Positions 1 through 6,920 of a DNA stretch of 64,000 nt are shown here, one piece after another. Made by a program: the position numbers and the translations under genes. The notes under the pieces were generated by a model. The model was not told where the DNA came from, searched no databases, and saw only the letters and a list, made by a program, of their open reading frames with translations. Source of the stretch: Pseudomonas sp. CCC3.1 (lineage in GTDB: Bacteria; Pseudomonadota; Gammaproteobacteria; Pseudomonadales; Pseudomonadaceae); assembly GCF_034347405.1 (NCBI RefSeq), contig NZ_CP133778.1:3348001-3412000 (forward strand), given 5' to 3'. Every line of letters starts with the position of its first letter. The stretch's first letter is position 1.

Positions 1-531
1 TTCGATGCCATCAAAACCCGCCTCTATCGCGCGGCGCGCGGCGCTGACAAAGTCGGCGGTGACGCGATGCACCTCGGCCACGCTCAATGCTCTGGAGGCG
101 CTTGCTTGCACGGGGCCGGGCTTGCCTTTTTCAACCCACGCGTAGGCGTTTGAGTGTGCGGCGACGCTCGCGACGGATGACACCGGCGCGCCATTCTCCG
201 GTTGAATTGATACATGGGACACGCGCCCGACATGCCACAGCTGCGCGAAGATTCGTCCGCCTTTGGCGTGGACGGCCTGCGTCACACGGCGCCAGGCTTG
301 AGCTTGTTCATCGGTATAGAGGCCAGGGTTGAACAAGTAGCCACAACCCTCGCGGGAAATAGGAATGCCCTCACTGATGATCAGCCCGGCAGAGGCGCGT
401 TGGGCGTAGTAGAGAACGGTGTGTTCATCCGGGATGCCGGTAAGAGCTCTTGCGCGAGTCATGGGGGCCATGACCACGCGGTTGGCCAACTCGGTGCCGG
501 ACAGATCGTAGGATTTGAATAATGTTTTCAT
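1..531 (-). CDS. Old yellow enzyme family NADH:flavin oxidoreductase (N-terminal part)
   Basis: The reading frame runs from an ATG at 531 off the left edge, giving 177 residues. The N-terminus reads like NemA/XenB-type alkene reductases: a start MKTLFKSYDLSGTELANRVV, then MAPMTRARA, and later the FAQLWHVGRVSH motif, which in this family contributes substrate and FMN contacts. Family members bind FMN and reduce activated alkenes, nitro compounds or quinones with NAD(P)H in the cytoplasm. It lies 34 bp upstream of a SnoaL-like gene on the same strand and a LysR gene faces away from both. The C-terminal half and any catalytic residues there are outside the window, so substrate cannot be guessed. 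The family call is firm. Confidence 0.85.
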   Translation of the reverse strand, partial: MKTLFKSYDLSGTELANRVVMAPMTRARALTGIPDEHTVLYYAQRASAGLIISEGIPISREGCGYLFNPGLYTDEQAQAWRRVTQAVHAKGGRIFAQLWHVGRVSHVSIQPENGAPVSSVASVAAHSNAYAWVEKGKPGPVQASASRALSVAEVHRVTADFVSAARRAIEAGFDGIE

Positions 532-565
532 CAGAAACTCTGTGGTGATGGAAAGGGAAAACGGA

Positions 566-1060
566 TCAGCAGGGCAGAACCAGCCCGTTGCCAGGATCGC
601 CGCCGCCGACATCGGGTACCGGCCATACGACATCAAGGCGGGTTCGGCTGATCAGCCATTGACCGTCCACTTGCCGATATTCGTCGGCATATAGCCCCAG
701 GAGCAGCAGCGGGTTTTCGCCCGGTGCCCTTTGGGTGGCGAAATCGATCAGGTAGCAACGGCCTTCGGCGCGGTTCTCATCGAGGATCTCGATCCAGTGG
801 TTCGACACCGCGTGAATGAACGGATACGCCCCGCGTTGTTGCACATCGAATGCCGAGAAAGCCTGGGTCAACCCCTTCTGGATGGCTTCTCGACCCTTCC
901 AGCAGCCGCGGTCGACTTGGCAGATGGCATCTTCGGTAAACAACAGTGCGAGGGTATCCATCCGTTTGGCATCGAGATAGTGGCAATAACGCAAGCGCAG
1001 GTTTCTGATCGCTTCAAGCGTGAGCAGTCGGTTCAGGTCGGCGTTCAAGGGTGGCCTCAA
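566..1060 (-). CDS. SnoaL-like / NTF2-fold protein
   Basis: A 164-residue soluble protein with the layout of SnoaL-like (NTF2-fold) domains: an N-terminal helix region (LEAIRNLRLRYCHYLDAKRMD), then LLFTEDAICQVD, a GREAIQKGL segment, a strand with HAVSNHWIEIL, and a C-terminal VDGQWLISRTRLDVVW. Members include small isomerases, dehydratases, ring-hydroxylating dioxygenase beta-like subunits and uncharacterised proteins. The only in-frame start is TTG at 1060 without a good ribosome site, so the exact start is unsure. It probably forms an operon with the old yellow enzyme gene that follows, hinting at modification of a small aromatic or enone compound, which is inference only. Confidence 0.7.
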   Translation of the reverse strand: MRPPLNADLNRLLTLEAIRNLRLRYCHYLDAKRMDTLALLFTEDAICQVDRGCWKGREAIQKGLTQAFSAFDVQQRGAYPFIHAVSNHWIEILDENRAEGRCYLIDFATQRAPGENPLLLLGLYADEYRQVDGQWLISRTRLDVVWPVPDVGGGDPGNGLVLPC

Positions 1061-1183
1061 ATGAAGAGTATTTAAAAGTGAAGCCCACTCTAATCCAGCT
1101 TGAAAATTCTAAAAACCGATGAAAAATTCAATTAGTTGATCCCCTGAGGATAGAATCAAGCGTCTATCTCAGCGGAACCGGTT

Positions 1184-2122
1184 ATGGATTCTTTTCAATT
1201 TGATGGCATCCCGGAATTTACCCTCGCTGCCCAGCTGGGAAGTTTCACGGCGGCGGCATTGCAATTGGGCGTCACCAGTTCGGCAGTGGGCAAAAGTGTG
1301 ACCCGCCTGGAAAAACGCTTGGGTATCAAGCTGCTGCATCGCACGACGCGCAAGCTGAGCCTGACCCGTGAAGGGGAGGCCTATCTGGCCAGTTGCTTGC
1401 GAGTGATGGACGAGCTTGCGGACATTGAAAGCAGTCTCTCTTCAGGGGGTGCCGAGCCAAGGGGGCGTTTGCGAATCGATCTTCCTGCCGCTTTTGGTCG
1501 ACGACACATCGCCCCCATGTTGATTTCCCTGGCGCGGAAATATTCGCAGCTTGATCTGACGTTGACCTTCGGTGAGCGGACGGTCGATATGATCAGCGAT
1601 GGTATCGATCTGGCGGTTCGAATCGGTGATCTGAAGGATGATCCAGAGTTAATTGCGCGCCGACTCGGTGAGCAGCATCTGGTGATCTGCGCGGCGCCCG
1701 ACTACTTGAATCAATGCCCACCGATTTTGTACAAGTCCGATTTGCTGGAGCGCGACTGCATCATTGCCTGGCGCAAGGGGCTGCGTATGACATGGCTATT
1801 GAAGAACGCAAAAGCCGGAATTGAAGAGCAGGAGGTCCGAGTGCGGCATGAGTTTGGCGACGGTGAAATGATGTTGCGCGCAACTCTGGAGGGGTGTGGG
1901 CTTTGTCAGTTGCCGACATGGCTGGTTTCGGAGCACCTGCGCACTGGGGCATTGATCACTGTTCTGGACAACTACGCAGGCGCAACCATGCCCATACACG
2001 TTATTTGGCCGCGCACGCGTTACATCCAGCCGAAAGTGAGAATTGTCGTCGATGCTTTGCTCAACATGGCCGAAGAGAAAGCAGCCCTGTTCGGTGTGAC
2101 CGACACCCTCCGCATGTCGTAG
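1184..2122 (+). CDS. LysR family transcriptional regulator
   Basis: 312 residues with the LysR layout. The winged helix-turn-helix is at about residues 8-65 (LAAQLGSFTAAALQLGVTSS, then KSVTRLEKRLGIKLLHRTTR), followed by a periplasmic-binding-like effector domain beginning near residue 95 (GRLRIDLPAAFGRRHIAPML). It belongs to the subgroup that includes AaeR/DmlR-like regulators. It is divergent from the SnoaL-like/old yellow enzyme pair with 123 bp between them, the classical arrangement in which a LysR protein controls the facing operon. The effector is unknown. A second protein of the same subgroup is encoded at 32138-33046 beside an MFS gene. Confidence 0.9.
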   Translation: MDSFQFDGIPEFTLAAQLGSFTAAALQLGVTSSAVGKSVTRLEKRLGIKLLHRTTRKLSLTREGEAYLASCLRVMDELADIESSLSSGGAEPRGRLRIDLPAAFGRRHIAPMLISLARKYSQLDLTLTFGERTVDMISDGIDLAVRIGDLKDDPELIARRLGEQHLVICAAPDYLNQCPPILYKSDLLERDCIIAWRKGLRMTWLLKNAKAGIEEQEVRVRHEFGDGEMMLRATLEGCGLCQLPTWLVSEHLRTGALITVLDNYAGATMPIHVIWPRTRYIQPKVRIVVDALLNMAEEKAALFGVTDTLRMS

Positions 2123-2416
2123 TGCTAATCCTGCCAGTGACGAAGTTCGATGACCGCTTCTGGCCGATTTTGTTGAAGAAGTCGGTCCTCCCAGGCTGGC
2201 CACGCACTCACTGCTGAAGACGCCTTTTTGCGCACAACTACGCAAAACCTGAGCCGGAACCCTCCGCGTTACCTTGCCGCCCGCTGGATATCCGCCAGCA
2301 TTTCAGGCTGGTGCATTTTTTGCACTCGAATATCTGCCTAGAGCTGAGCGACCACTTGACGCACAAACTCTTCAGATGGCATGAAAAACCAATGAACAGG
2401 CTGTGGAATCATCACG
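2123..2416. other. Intergenic region without a recognisable gene
   Basis: 294 bp between two convergent genes (the LysR gene and the phosphotransferase). Reading frames here are shadows or lack any recognisable sequence; no clear hairpin with a T-run was found by eye. Confidence 0.5.
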
Positions 2417-3193
2417 CTAAAAGAACTCATCCAGTTGCTCGAAATACTCACGTTTAGCCGCGTTATCAGGCTCATCCAGACTTTGAAGAAAGGCGTCCGC
2501 TGTTTTTGCCGATACTTTATTACGCAAATTTCGATGAACGAAAGCAATGTCCAGCCAACGATCCGCAATACCGCCACGCCCCAGATCAATGAAGTGGAGG
2601 TTGTCTTGGGCATCGACAAACACATTGGCATCACACAGGTCTCCGTGGCTGAACACCCTGCTCTCACTGGGCAATGTCGCCTTCAAGTGAGCCAGGAGTT
2701 TCTGCGGTGTATTCAAGTGCGGCCATTGCAGCAGATCGAGGTTTAATTCACCAAGATCATGAGCCAGTAAGTAATCCAGTTCCTGCAAGCGAACCCCAAC
2801 ACCGGAGTCGAAAGGACAGTCACCGACCGGCACTGCTTGAATCTGACGCAAAGATTCACGGAACAGCCCCGTGATGGATGCAGGGTCGTCAATACGAGCC
2901 TGAAGCGGCACCCCAGGCACGCAGCGAGTGAGCATGTATTCACCCTCAAGGTTGTGATCGACCATTACGACCTCGGGCACATTCAAGCGGCCCATTAGCC
3001 ACGACAGCACTCGTGCCTCACGCAAAACGCTATAGGTGGTGGGAGCCAAAATCACAGGGCAGAACTTGAGAAAAAATCGATCATTCCCGCGCTGAAAACT
3101 GTAAACATCGCAAGGTGACTCGCCGATGTCATCAGCATTCAACACCGCATCGCCAATAAAATACTGGATCGCCATGGGCAATTTGAAAGACAT
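2417..3193 (-). CDS. APH(3')-like aminoglycoside/small-molecule phosphotransferase
   Basis: 258 residues, the usual size for APH(3') kinases. Key kinase motifs are in place: FSHGDLCDANVF near residue 180 (Brenner motif with catalytic Asp and metal-binding Asn) and FIDLGRGGIADRW near residue 200, whose Asp binds magnesium; this second motif and the end DEFF match the APH(3') pattern rather than choline kinases. A nucleotide-loop region DVYSFQRGNDRFFLKF with a Lys is near residue 40. Such chromosomal genes may phosphorylate kanamycin-like drugs or unrelated sugars or nucleosides, so resistance cannot be inferred. It is a single gene next to phage debris and tRNA-Cys, so acquisition by transfer is possible. 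Confidence 0.75.
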   Translation of the reverse strand: MSFKLPMAIQYFIGDAVLNADDIGESPCDVYSFQRGNDRFFLKFCPVILAPTTYSVLREARVLSWLMGRLNVPEVVMVDHNLEGEYMLTRCVPGVPLQARIDDPASITGLFRESLRQIQAVPVGDCPFDSGVGVRLQELDYLLAHDLGELNLDLLQWPHLNTPQKLLAHLKATLPSESRVFSHGDLCDANVFVDAQDNLHFIDLGRGGIADRWLDIAFVHRNLRNKVSAKTADAFLQSLDEPDNAAKREYFEQLDEFF

Positions 3194-3309
3194 CGCTAAT
3201 CACCTGCACGCTACACAGCGTACTCAACGTTGGGTGCGGAAACATTAGCAAGCTGTCTTGCGTCCGGATAGGTGTGCAACAGGTCAGTTGATTGGCTTGA
3301 TCGAATTCC

Positions 3310-3700
3310 GGAATTTTGAGTACACGCGTCACTGCGCCATCTGATTCAAAGTGTCTGGATCGCAAGTTACTTAAACAGCTCTGTGCCAATAACTCTGCCT
3401 GCTGCGCCTCGCGCACGACTTCATCCGACTTGAGCAAGTCATCGCCCCCCTGCTCAACCGCAGCACTTGCGTTGAAGCATGAATCGGCATCCATCAAATG
3501 CTACATGGTCTTCAGTTCTGAGCCAGTACGGCTCACGTAGACCTAGGCCAGGGCTCGAGCCTGCCCGCCACCTCCAGCAAGTCCCGGCGATTGCCAAGGG
3601 CAACGACCCAGCAGTTATGGATATTCAAGAACCCGGCGCGGACGATGCGGATTTCGTCTCCCGCCATGGCAATGATCGAAGCCGCCGAGGCGGCCAATTT
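3310..3700 (-). pseudogene. Degenerate phage ClpP-like prohead protease
   Basis: On the minus strand from about 3700, one frame reads LAASAASIIAMAGDEIRI, then FLNIHNCWVVALGNRRDL and EVAGRLEPWP. This is the catalytic core of phage-type ClpP (S14) head-maturation proteases, with the Ser of SAAS and the His of IHN preserved. Homology then jumps frame: VYVSRTGSELKTM, an in-frame TAG at 3501-3503, and HLMDADSCFNASAAVEQGG, which matches the usual MDAETWFNGxxAVExGFAD segment. At least one frameshift (between about 3540 and 3560) and one stop break the gene, and the N-terminal strand region is missing. No other phage gene is visible. The position just past tRNA-Cys suggests a decayed prophage once integrated there. 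Confidence 0.75.
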
Positions 3701-3838
3701 GAATACAAGAATTGACCTGTATCGACGGGTCGGGGAAGTTGTTACATCCATAAAATAGCGCCCATTCCCCTCCCTCCCCTAAAGCCAACATGCGGAACAC
3801 CTACTAAAGATGCGGAAGTGATCCGCCAAATCGCGCCC

Positions 3839-3873
3839 ACAAAAAAGCCCCGCAGACGTGAATCTGCGGGGCT
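3839..3873 (-). terminator. Rho-independent terminator of tRNA-Cys
   Basis: Perfect stem AGCCCCGCAG / CTGCGGGGCT (3846-3855 with 3864-3873) with an 8-nt loop, followed on the minus strand by a T-run (the A-run at 3840-3846 on the plus strand). It lies 9 bp after the tRNA 3' end. Confidence 0.9.
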
Positions 3874-3881
3874 TTCGAAGG

Positions 3882-3955
3882 TGGAGGCCGAAGCCGGAAT
3901 CGAACCGGCGTGGGCGGATTTGCAATCCGCTGCATAACCATTTTGCTATTCGGCC
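3882..3955 (-). tRNA. tRNA-Cys (GCA)
   Basis: 74-nt cloverleaf on the minus strand starting GGCCGAATAGC and ending TTCGGCCTCCA. The acceptor stem pairs GGCCGAA with TTCGGCC, the T-arm reads CGCCGGTTCGATTCCGGC, and the anticodon loop ATTGCAAAT gives GCA. CCA is encoded. It is followed by a strong terminator and then phage debris. Confidence 0.95.
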
Positions 3956-4504
3956 ATTGCGCTTGATATGCCTTGCGAAACATCAAATGCAAAGAAAATT
4001 GCGATTTTCTCGCTACAACCTTTTGATTCTTTAGTCATTCAGGTAGTTGCCCCTGAGCTGATGGCGCGCATTATGTACTAGAAGAATGAAGCTGGCAACC
4101 CCCTGAATTCTAATAATTTTTAGTTAATGACTGGCAGCCGTGGCTCTCTTATCAGTCTCTATAAGCTGCCTGCTCTTGATGCAACCTTTCTGGTAGATCG
4201 ACGGGAATCAGCTATCGCGATTCTTCAGGGAGTACAGACGCTCAGTTTACGATCGTTGCGCAACCGGACGCAGCTTCGTGCCTCGACCGCGACTACAGGT
4301 TTCTCTACCGCTGTGTTGACCTCTCCCTCTGCGACAGCTCCTATAGCCAATATCCATAAATACGGGGCCGCATCCGACGTCCTACTGCCAATAGGGTTTG
4401 TGCCTGCGCGACAGAGAGACATAGCTGACTTCAATCCAAAAGATGCTCACGTAAAGTCTCGCCGCCGTTAACGAACGGACTGACATATCTCTTGGAGCTT
4501 TACG
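3956..4504. other. Intergenic region upstream of tRNA-Cys and the lipoprotein gene
   Basis: 549 bp between the 5' end of tRNA-Cys and the lipoprotein start. It must hold both promoters. A 114-codon frame at 4127-4471 is open but has no recognisable domain, a poor start context and low-complexity Ser/Thr-rich content, so I do not call it a gene. Base composition around 3990-4130 is AT-rich. Confidence 0.4.
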
Positions 4505-4936
4505 ATGAAAAAAATATGGATGACTGCCGCTGTTGCCGCAGTAATTTTGGCCACCAGCGGTTGCATGAGCCACAACGTTAGCCAACCAAACGCTCCTATC
4601 GCTGGTTCTGTCACTGCCGACCTGAAAGCGAACATTGAAGTTGGTGGCGTGATTACTGGCCAATCATCCTCGGACATTCTGTTCGGTGTGTTGAAAATCA
4701 GTGGTGACAGCGAGTTCGCAGACGGCGTGTCTTATGGCGGCCCGACACCGGCGTTCAGTCTGCCAGATCCTGTGTCTGCTACCAAAGCTGCTGCCGCTTA
4801 TAAAGCAGTCAAGAGCTCGGGTTCAGATTTGATCGTTGCGCCACGTTATGCGGTGTCGGTTGAAGACTATTTCATCTTCAAGAAGGTGAATGTGACTGTG
4901 ACTGGCAACAAGGGCATGATCAAAACCATCCGCTAA
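4505..4936 (+). CDS. Small lipoprotein, possibly TRL-like
   Basis: 143 residues beginning with a lipoprotein signal peptide: basic MKK, a hydrophobic core and the lipobox ATSGC with Cys at residue 20. The mature part (ILFGVLKISGDSEF, then AAYKAVKSSGSDLIVAPRY and a C-terminal VNVTVTGNKGMIKTIR) resembles the TRL-like family, small lipoproteins first noted near tRNA genes, but the likeness is weak. Ser at lipobox +2 (CMS order, Met at +2) does not give an inner-membrane Asp signal, so outer-membrane anchoring is expected. Ribosome site TTGGAGC precedes the ATG. Function unknown. Confidence 0.75.
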   Translation: MKKIWMTAAVAAVILATSGCMSHNVSQPNAPIAGSVTADLKANIEVGGVITGQSSSDILFGVLKISGDSEFADGVSYGGPTPAFSLPDPVSATKAAAAYKAVKSSGSDLIVAPRYAVSVEDYFIFKKVNVTVTGNKGMIKTIR

Positions 4937-5004
4937 GCCCCGTGATGCTCCAGATTTGCTATTTGGCTTATACCGCTCTGCTGATCCCCCAGTCAGCACA
5001 TGCC

Positions 5005-5042
5005 CTGTTCAGGCATTTTTGCCTAATGAACGGCCTGAACAG
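5005..5042 (+). terminator. Long stem-loop after the lipoprotein gene, possible terminator
   Basis: Perfect 10-bp stem CTGTTCAGGC / GCCTGAACAG enclosing a small inner hairpin (AGGC-ATTTTT-GCCT). It lies between two convergent genes. No T-run follows, so termination is uncertain. Confidence 0.45.
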
Positions 5043-5099
5043 CGAGCCTACGGTTGATAGCAGTCTGGTTCGTCGGGACGCATGTCCCGCCACCTGCAC

Positions 5100-5705
5100 T
5101 CAGATCACCACGTTACGGATAAAGCGAACAACCTCATCTCCCTCGTTATGGTACGAATGCGGCTTGTTGCTGGCGTACATGTAAAACTCCCCCGCACTGA
5201 ACTGTAACGACTTATCGTCGATGACCAGGGTCAGGCAGCCTTCAAACACGTACAACTGTTCACTCCAGCCTTCCGCATCGGCTTGCGAGTGATACTCGTC
5301 GCCCGGCTCCAGCGTCCATTCCCACAGTTCAACTTCTTTGCACGCGACAGCCTTGGCCAGCAATACAGCCTTGCTGCCCGCTGTAGTCCCGGCCCACGCC
5401 AATTCGTTGATGCGACTCGGATCAACAGAGCCCGGCGCCTGGATCAAGTCGCTGAACGCGACATCCAAAGCCTCTGCGACGCGGTCAAGGGTGCTCAAGC
5501 TGACATTTTTCTCGCCTGCTTCGATCGCAACCAGCATTCGCCTGCTGACACCCGAGAGGTCGGACAAGGCACTTTGGCTGAGGTGCGCGAGCAGTCTCAG
5601 GCGGCGTAAGTTCTGACTGACGTGTTGCAAGACCGACGCACGTTGCGATGCGCCGCGCTGTGACGCGTCAGATTGAGAATTTTCATTGGGCACTATATTG
5701 CTCAC
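5100..5705 (-). CDS. XRE family regulator with cupin sensor domain
   Basis: 201 residues. Residues about 30-85 are an XRE helix-turn-helix (NLRRLRLLAHLSQSALSDLS, then SRRMLVAIEAGEKNVSLSTL). Residues about 120-200 form a single cupin barrel (LEPGDEYHS, EQLYVFEGCLTLVID, SAGEFYMYASNKPHSY). Such proteins sense a small ligand and usually repress or activate the facing gene. The frame begins at GTG 5705 (no in-frame ATG nearby). It is divergent from an EamA exporter only 72 bp away with a 12-bp perfect palindrome between them, so control of that exporter and autoregulation are likely. Confidence 0.88.
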   Translation of the reverse strand: MSNIVPNENSQSDASQRGASQRASVLQHVSQNLRRLRLLAHLSQSALSDLSGVSRRMLVAIEAGEKNVSLSTLDRVAEALDVAFSDLIQAPGSVDPSRINELAWAGTTAGSKAVLLAKAVACKEVELWEWTLEPGDEYHSQADAEGWSEQLYVFEGCLTLVIDDKSLQFSAGEFYMYASNKPHSYHNEGDEVVRFIRNVVI

Positions 5706-5718
5706 TCCATGGGGCTGC

Positions 5719-5730
5719 GCAGTATACTGC
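5719..5730. promoter_or_regulatory. Palindrome between XRE-cupin regulator and EamA exporter (candidate operator)
   Basis: Perfect 12-bp palindrome GCAGTATACTGC, containing TATACT that could serve as a -10 element on either strand. A related half, ATATTGCTCA, occurs at about 5695-5704 against ATACTGCTCA at 5723-5732, a direct repeat with 28-bp spacing. Position 14 bp from the regulator start fits autoregulation. Confidence 0.45.
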
Positions 5731-5777
5731 TCAGCTTTGGCGCATTGTGCGTCTCTCTTCTTGTAGCGTGCAAGGTC

Positions 5778-6716
5778 ATGACGACATTGAAATCTTCCAA
5801 ATTCGGGTCTTTGAGCTCCCGTTTCAGCAAAGCGGAATGTGTGCTGGTGCTGATCACCATGGTCTGGGGCGTTACCTTTCTCTTAGTCCAGCATGCGCTG
5901 ACGGCCAGCGGGCCGATGTTTTTTGTGGGGCTGCGCTTTGCCGCTGCCGCGACTATCGTGGCGTTGTTTTCGCTTCGAAGCCTGCGTGGCATGACCTGGT
6001 TCGAATTTAAAGCCGGTTTTTTCATCGGCGTGGCGATCATGCTCGGTTATGGCTTGCAAACTATTGGCCTGCAAACCATCCCCAGCAGCCAATCGGCCTT
6101 TATAACCGCTCTGTATGTGCCCTTCGTTCCGTTGCTGCAGTGGTTGATCATGGGACGCAGGCCAGGACTGATGCCAAGCATTGGTATCGTAATGGCGTTT
6201 ACCGGTTTGATGTTGCTGTCCGGGCCTAATGGCGCATCGCTGGATTTCAGCCATGGCGAGATCGCAACACTGATCAGCGCAATTGCCATAGCGGCAGAAA
6301 TAATCCTGATTGGCGCCTATGCTGGCAAGGTCGATGTGCGACGCGTAACAGTGGTTCAACTGAGCACGGCGTCCGTTTTGTCCTTTTTGATGGTAGTACC
6401 AACCGGTGAAGCTATTCCCGATTTTTCATGGCTGCTGCTTGCCAGCGCGGTCGGGCTGGGGGCAGCCAGCGCCATGATTCAGGTTGCAATGAACTGGGCG
6501 CAAAAAAGTGTTTCTCCGACGCGCGCGACGCTTATTTATGCGGGTGAGCCGGTATGGGCCGGGATCGCTGGGCGGCTGGCCGGTGAACGTTTACCTGGTA
6601 TTGCCTTGCTTGGTGCAGCATTGATTGTTGCAGCGGTGATCGTGAGTGAGTTAAAAACAAAGGGTAAAGCGTCCAGTGAAGCTGATGAGAAGCAAGGTAA
6701 CCAAGCCTGCGACTGA
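5778..6716 (+). CDS. EamA (DMT superfamily) exporter
   Basis: 312 residues with ten hydrophobic segments arranged as two EamA repeats (first about 15-140, second about 155-290). Typical motifs are VWGVTFLLVQHAL near the start, SQSAFITALYVPFVPLLQW after repeat one and YAGEPVWAGIAG in repeat two. Family members export amino acids, metabolites or dyes. I chose ATG 5778 because AAGG precedes it and the protein then begins like relatives; upstream in-frame starts at 5673 or 5709 would overlap the regulator promoter. It faces the XRE-cupin regulator. Confidence 0.87.
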   Translation: MTTLKSSKFGSLSSRFSKAECVLVLITMVWGVTFLLVQHALTASGPMFFVGLRFAAAATIVALFSLRSLRGMTWFEFKAGFFIGVAIMLGYGLQTIGLQTIPSSQSAFITALYVPFVPLLQWLIMGRRPGLMPSIGIVMAFTGLMLLSGPNGASLDFSHGEIATLISAIAIAAEIILIGAYAGKVDVRRVTVVQLSTASVLSFLMVVPTGEAIPDFSWLLLASAVGLGAASAMIQVAMNWAQKSVSPTRATLIYAGEPVWAGIAGRLAGERLPGIALLGAALIVAAVIVSELKTKGKASSEADEKQGNQACD

Positions 6717-6920
6717 TGCTTTGGCGTCAGCTCTTACAGGGTGCGACGCCTGCTTCACAGACCGGCATAACCCACACGGGAGTGTTCATATAAGAGAAGG
6801 CATTGGGCTGTTCTGTTAATGATTTGCACACATTTTGTAGGATTCATCTACAGATCCGCTGTTGGTGATCCACAAGTCGCCACGTATGATCGCTCACAAA
6901 CTCCTGCAGATTAGAAGCCT

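Noticed and set aside
4127..4471. A 114-codon frame before the lipoprotein gene
   Set aside because: No recognisable domain, Ser/Thr-rich low-complexity composition and no good ribosome site; could be a decayed gene but nothing supports it.
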